Origin: an uncultured Mycoplasmatota bacterium
GTDB lineage: Bacteria > Bacillota_I > Bacilli_A > RF39 > UBA660
DNA length: 23,368 bases
Direction of reading: 5' to 3'
NCBI GenBank assembly: GCA_900549625.1
Contig: URPE01000021.1
Location: forward strand, 1-23,368
Both the position numbers and the translations under genes were made by a program. The notes below the pieces were generated by a model, which saw only the letters and a program-made list of their open reading frames with translations, had not been told where the DNA came from and searched no databases. Positions 23,147-23,368 of the stretch are shown piece by piece; positions within the stretch are counted from its first letter, which is position 1, and each line of letters opens with the position of its first letter.

Positions 23147-23168
23147 AAAAAAATACTTAAAAGTATTT
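23147..23168 (-). terminator. Terminator after the recombinase-tail gene
   Basis: AAATACTT (23151-23158) and AAGTATTT (23161-23168) form an 8-bp AT-rich stem with a tight loop; on the minus strand seven T follow. It sits 11 nt after the stop codon of the gene at 23180. Confidence 0.5.
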
Positions 23169-23179
23169 GTTTTTCGTTT

Positions 23180-23368
23180 TTAACTTGGAAGTATTATATC
23201 ATATTTTTGTTTATTTAAAAAGTCAAGAGCCTCAAAATATTTATCTTCATATTTGAATATTACCTTTATATTACCATCTTCACTAACAACAATATCTTCA
23301 ATTAACTCATCTATCAATAATCTATTTAGTTCATTTATTTTTTCTTTCTTTTTAAATATATTCATCCA
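23180..23368 (-). CDS. Probable C-terminal end of a serine recombinase (partial)
   Basis: The frame is open to the window edge: a TGG codon precedes the first visible Met at 23365, so this is probably the tail of a longer gene. Residues KINELNRLLIDELIEDIVV followed by EDGNIKVIFKYEDKYFEAL resemble the last helix-plus-two-strand segment common at the C-terminus of large serine recombinases, after the coiled coil. It precedes rbgA stub 5 just as the unit 1 recombinase precedes rbgA, which supports the call. It could instead be a small independent 61-aa protein. Confidence 0.45.
   Translation of the reverse strand, partial: WMNIFKKKEKINELNRLLIDELIEDIVVSEDGNIKVIFKYEDKYFEALDFLNKQKYDIILPS

Larger units (their letters stand above)
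16812..23368 (-). mobile_element. Serial insertion/cassette array at the 5' end of rbgA (continues beyond window)
   Basis: From the Ile-Asn-Trp codons of rbgA (16812) to the right edge the DNA is a stack of units, all oriented like rbgA. Unit 1 (16812-18865) holds CYTH plus a recombinase. Unit 2 (18866-21518) holds the UDG-like gene, a broken recombinase and RhuM. Unit 3 (21519-22326) holds a methyltransferase only. Unit 4 (22327 to about 23040) holds a NUDIX gene only. Unit 5 begins with a recombinase tail and continues outside. Every unit ends, in minus-strand direction, with an rbgA 5' sequence. Boundaries are placed at the TGG codon where stub and rbgA sequences diverge; the unit 4/5 boundary is uncertain. 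Serial site-specific integration is an inference from these repeats. Confidence 0.65.

Noticed and set aside
1..23368. Mycoplasma-type code with TGA as tryptophan
   Set aside because: Conserved tryptophans (e.g. INWFPG in RbgA) use TGG, and TGA is used as a stop in infB, rnhB-adjacent and NUDIX genes.

Overview
The window is AT-rich, low-GC Firmicutes-type DNA. Nearly every gene is on the minus strand; rpsT is the one clear exception. It uses the standard code: tryptophan is TGG and I saw no in-frame TGA inside conserved genes. Gene order is a reduced Bacilli pattern (rimP-nusA-rnpM-infB-rbfA, and rbgA-rnhB-topA). Together with the type of surface protein at the left end, this suggests an uncultured gut Bacilli/Mollicutes-related lineage such as RF39. 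That placement is inference.

Left part (1-4.6 kb): the 5' part of a secreted or anchored surface protein runs off the window. Its promoter has a run of ten G/C pairs inside the -35/-10 spacer, the design of a phase-variable promoter. Next come two very small genes (one doubtful), recD2, and a hypothetical gene that shares its operon. rpsT is transcribed the other way.

Core part (4.6-16.9 kb): truB has its own promoter. A seven-gene transcription/translation operon (rimP, nusA, a DHH phosphoesterase, rnpM, a dCMP deaminase, infB, rbfA) has a good sigma-A promoter at 11221-11249 and a terminator at 5562-5586. RimP here is only the N-terminal domain. A second tightly overlapping operon reads rbgA(ylqF), rnhB, an LtaS-like sulfatase-fold membrane enzyme, topA.

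Accessory part (16.8-23.4 kb): this is the most unusual region. The 5' end of rbgA has been overwritten repeatedly. Reading along the minus strand from the right edge: a recombinase tail, an rbgA 5' stub, NUDIX gene, stub, methyltransferase gene, stub, uracil-DNA-glycosylase-like gene, broken serine recombinase, RhuM gene, stub, CYTH gene, frameshifted serine recombinase, and finally the intact rbgA. Three of the four stubs match the start of RbgA up to the codons for Ile-Asn-Trp and then switch abruptly to non-rbgA DNA. The fourth and outermost is diverged at that point. Each switch leads into a similar 157-205 nt junction holding a pair of short direct repeats and a CCCTTATA/TATAAGGG-like dyad. 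The simplest reading is serial site-specific integration at the INW codons of rbgA, each event bringing a cargo gene plus a replacement rbgA 5' end. Two units are single-gene cassettes of about 0.7-0.8 kb with no recombinase of their own. This would be an integron-like cassette array built on serine recombinases and an essential-gene 5' end. I do not recognise it as a described system, but I could not search.
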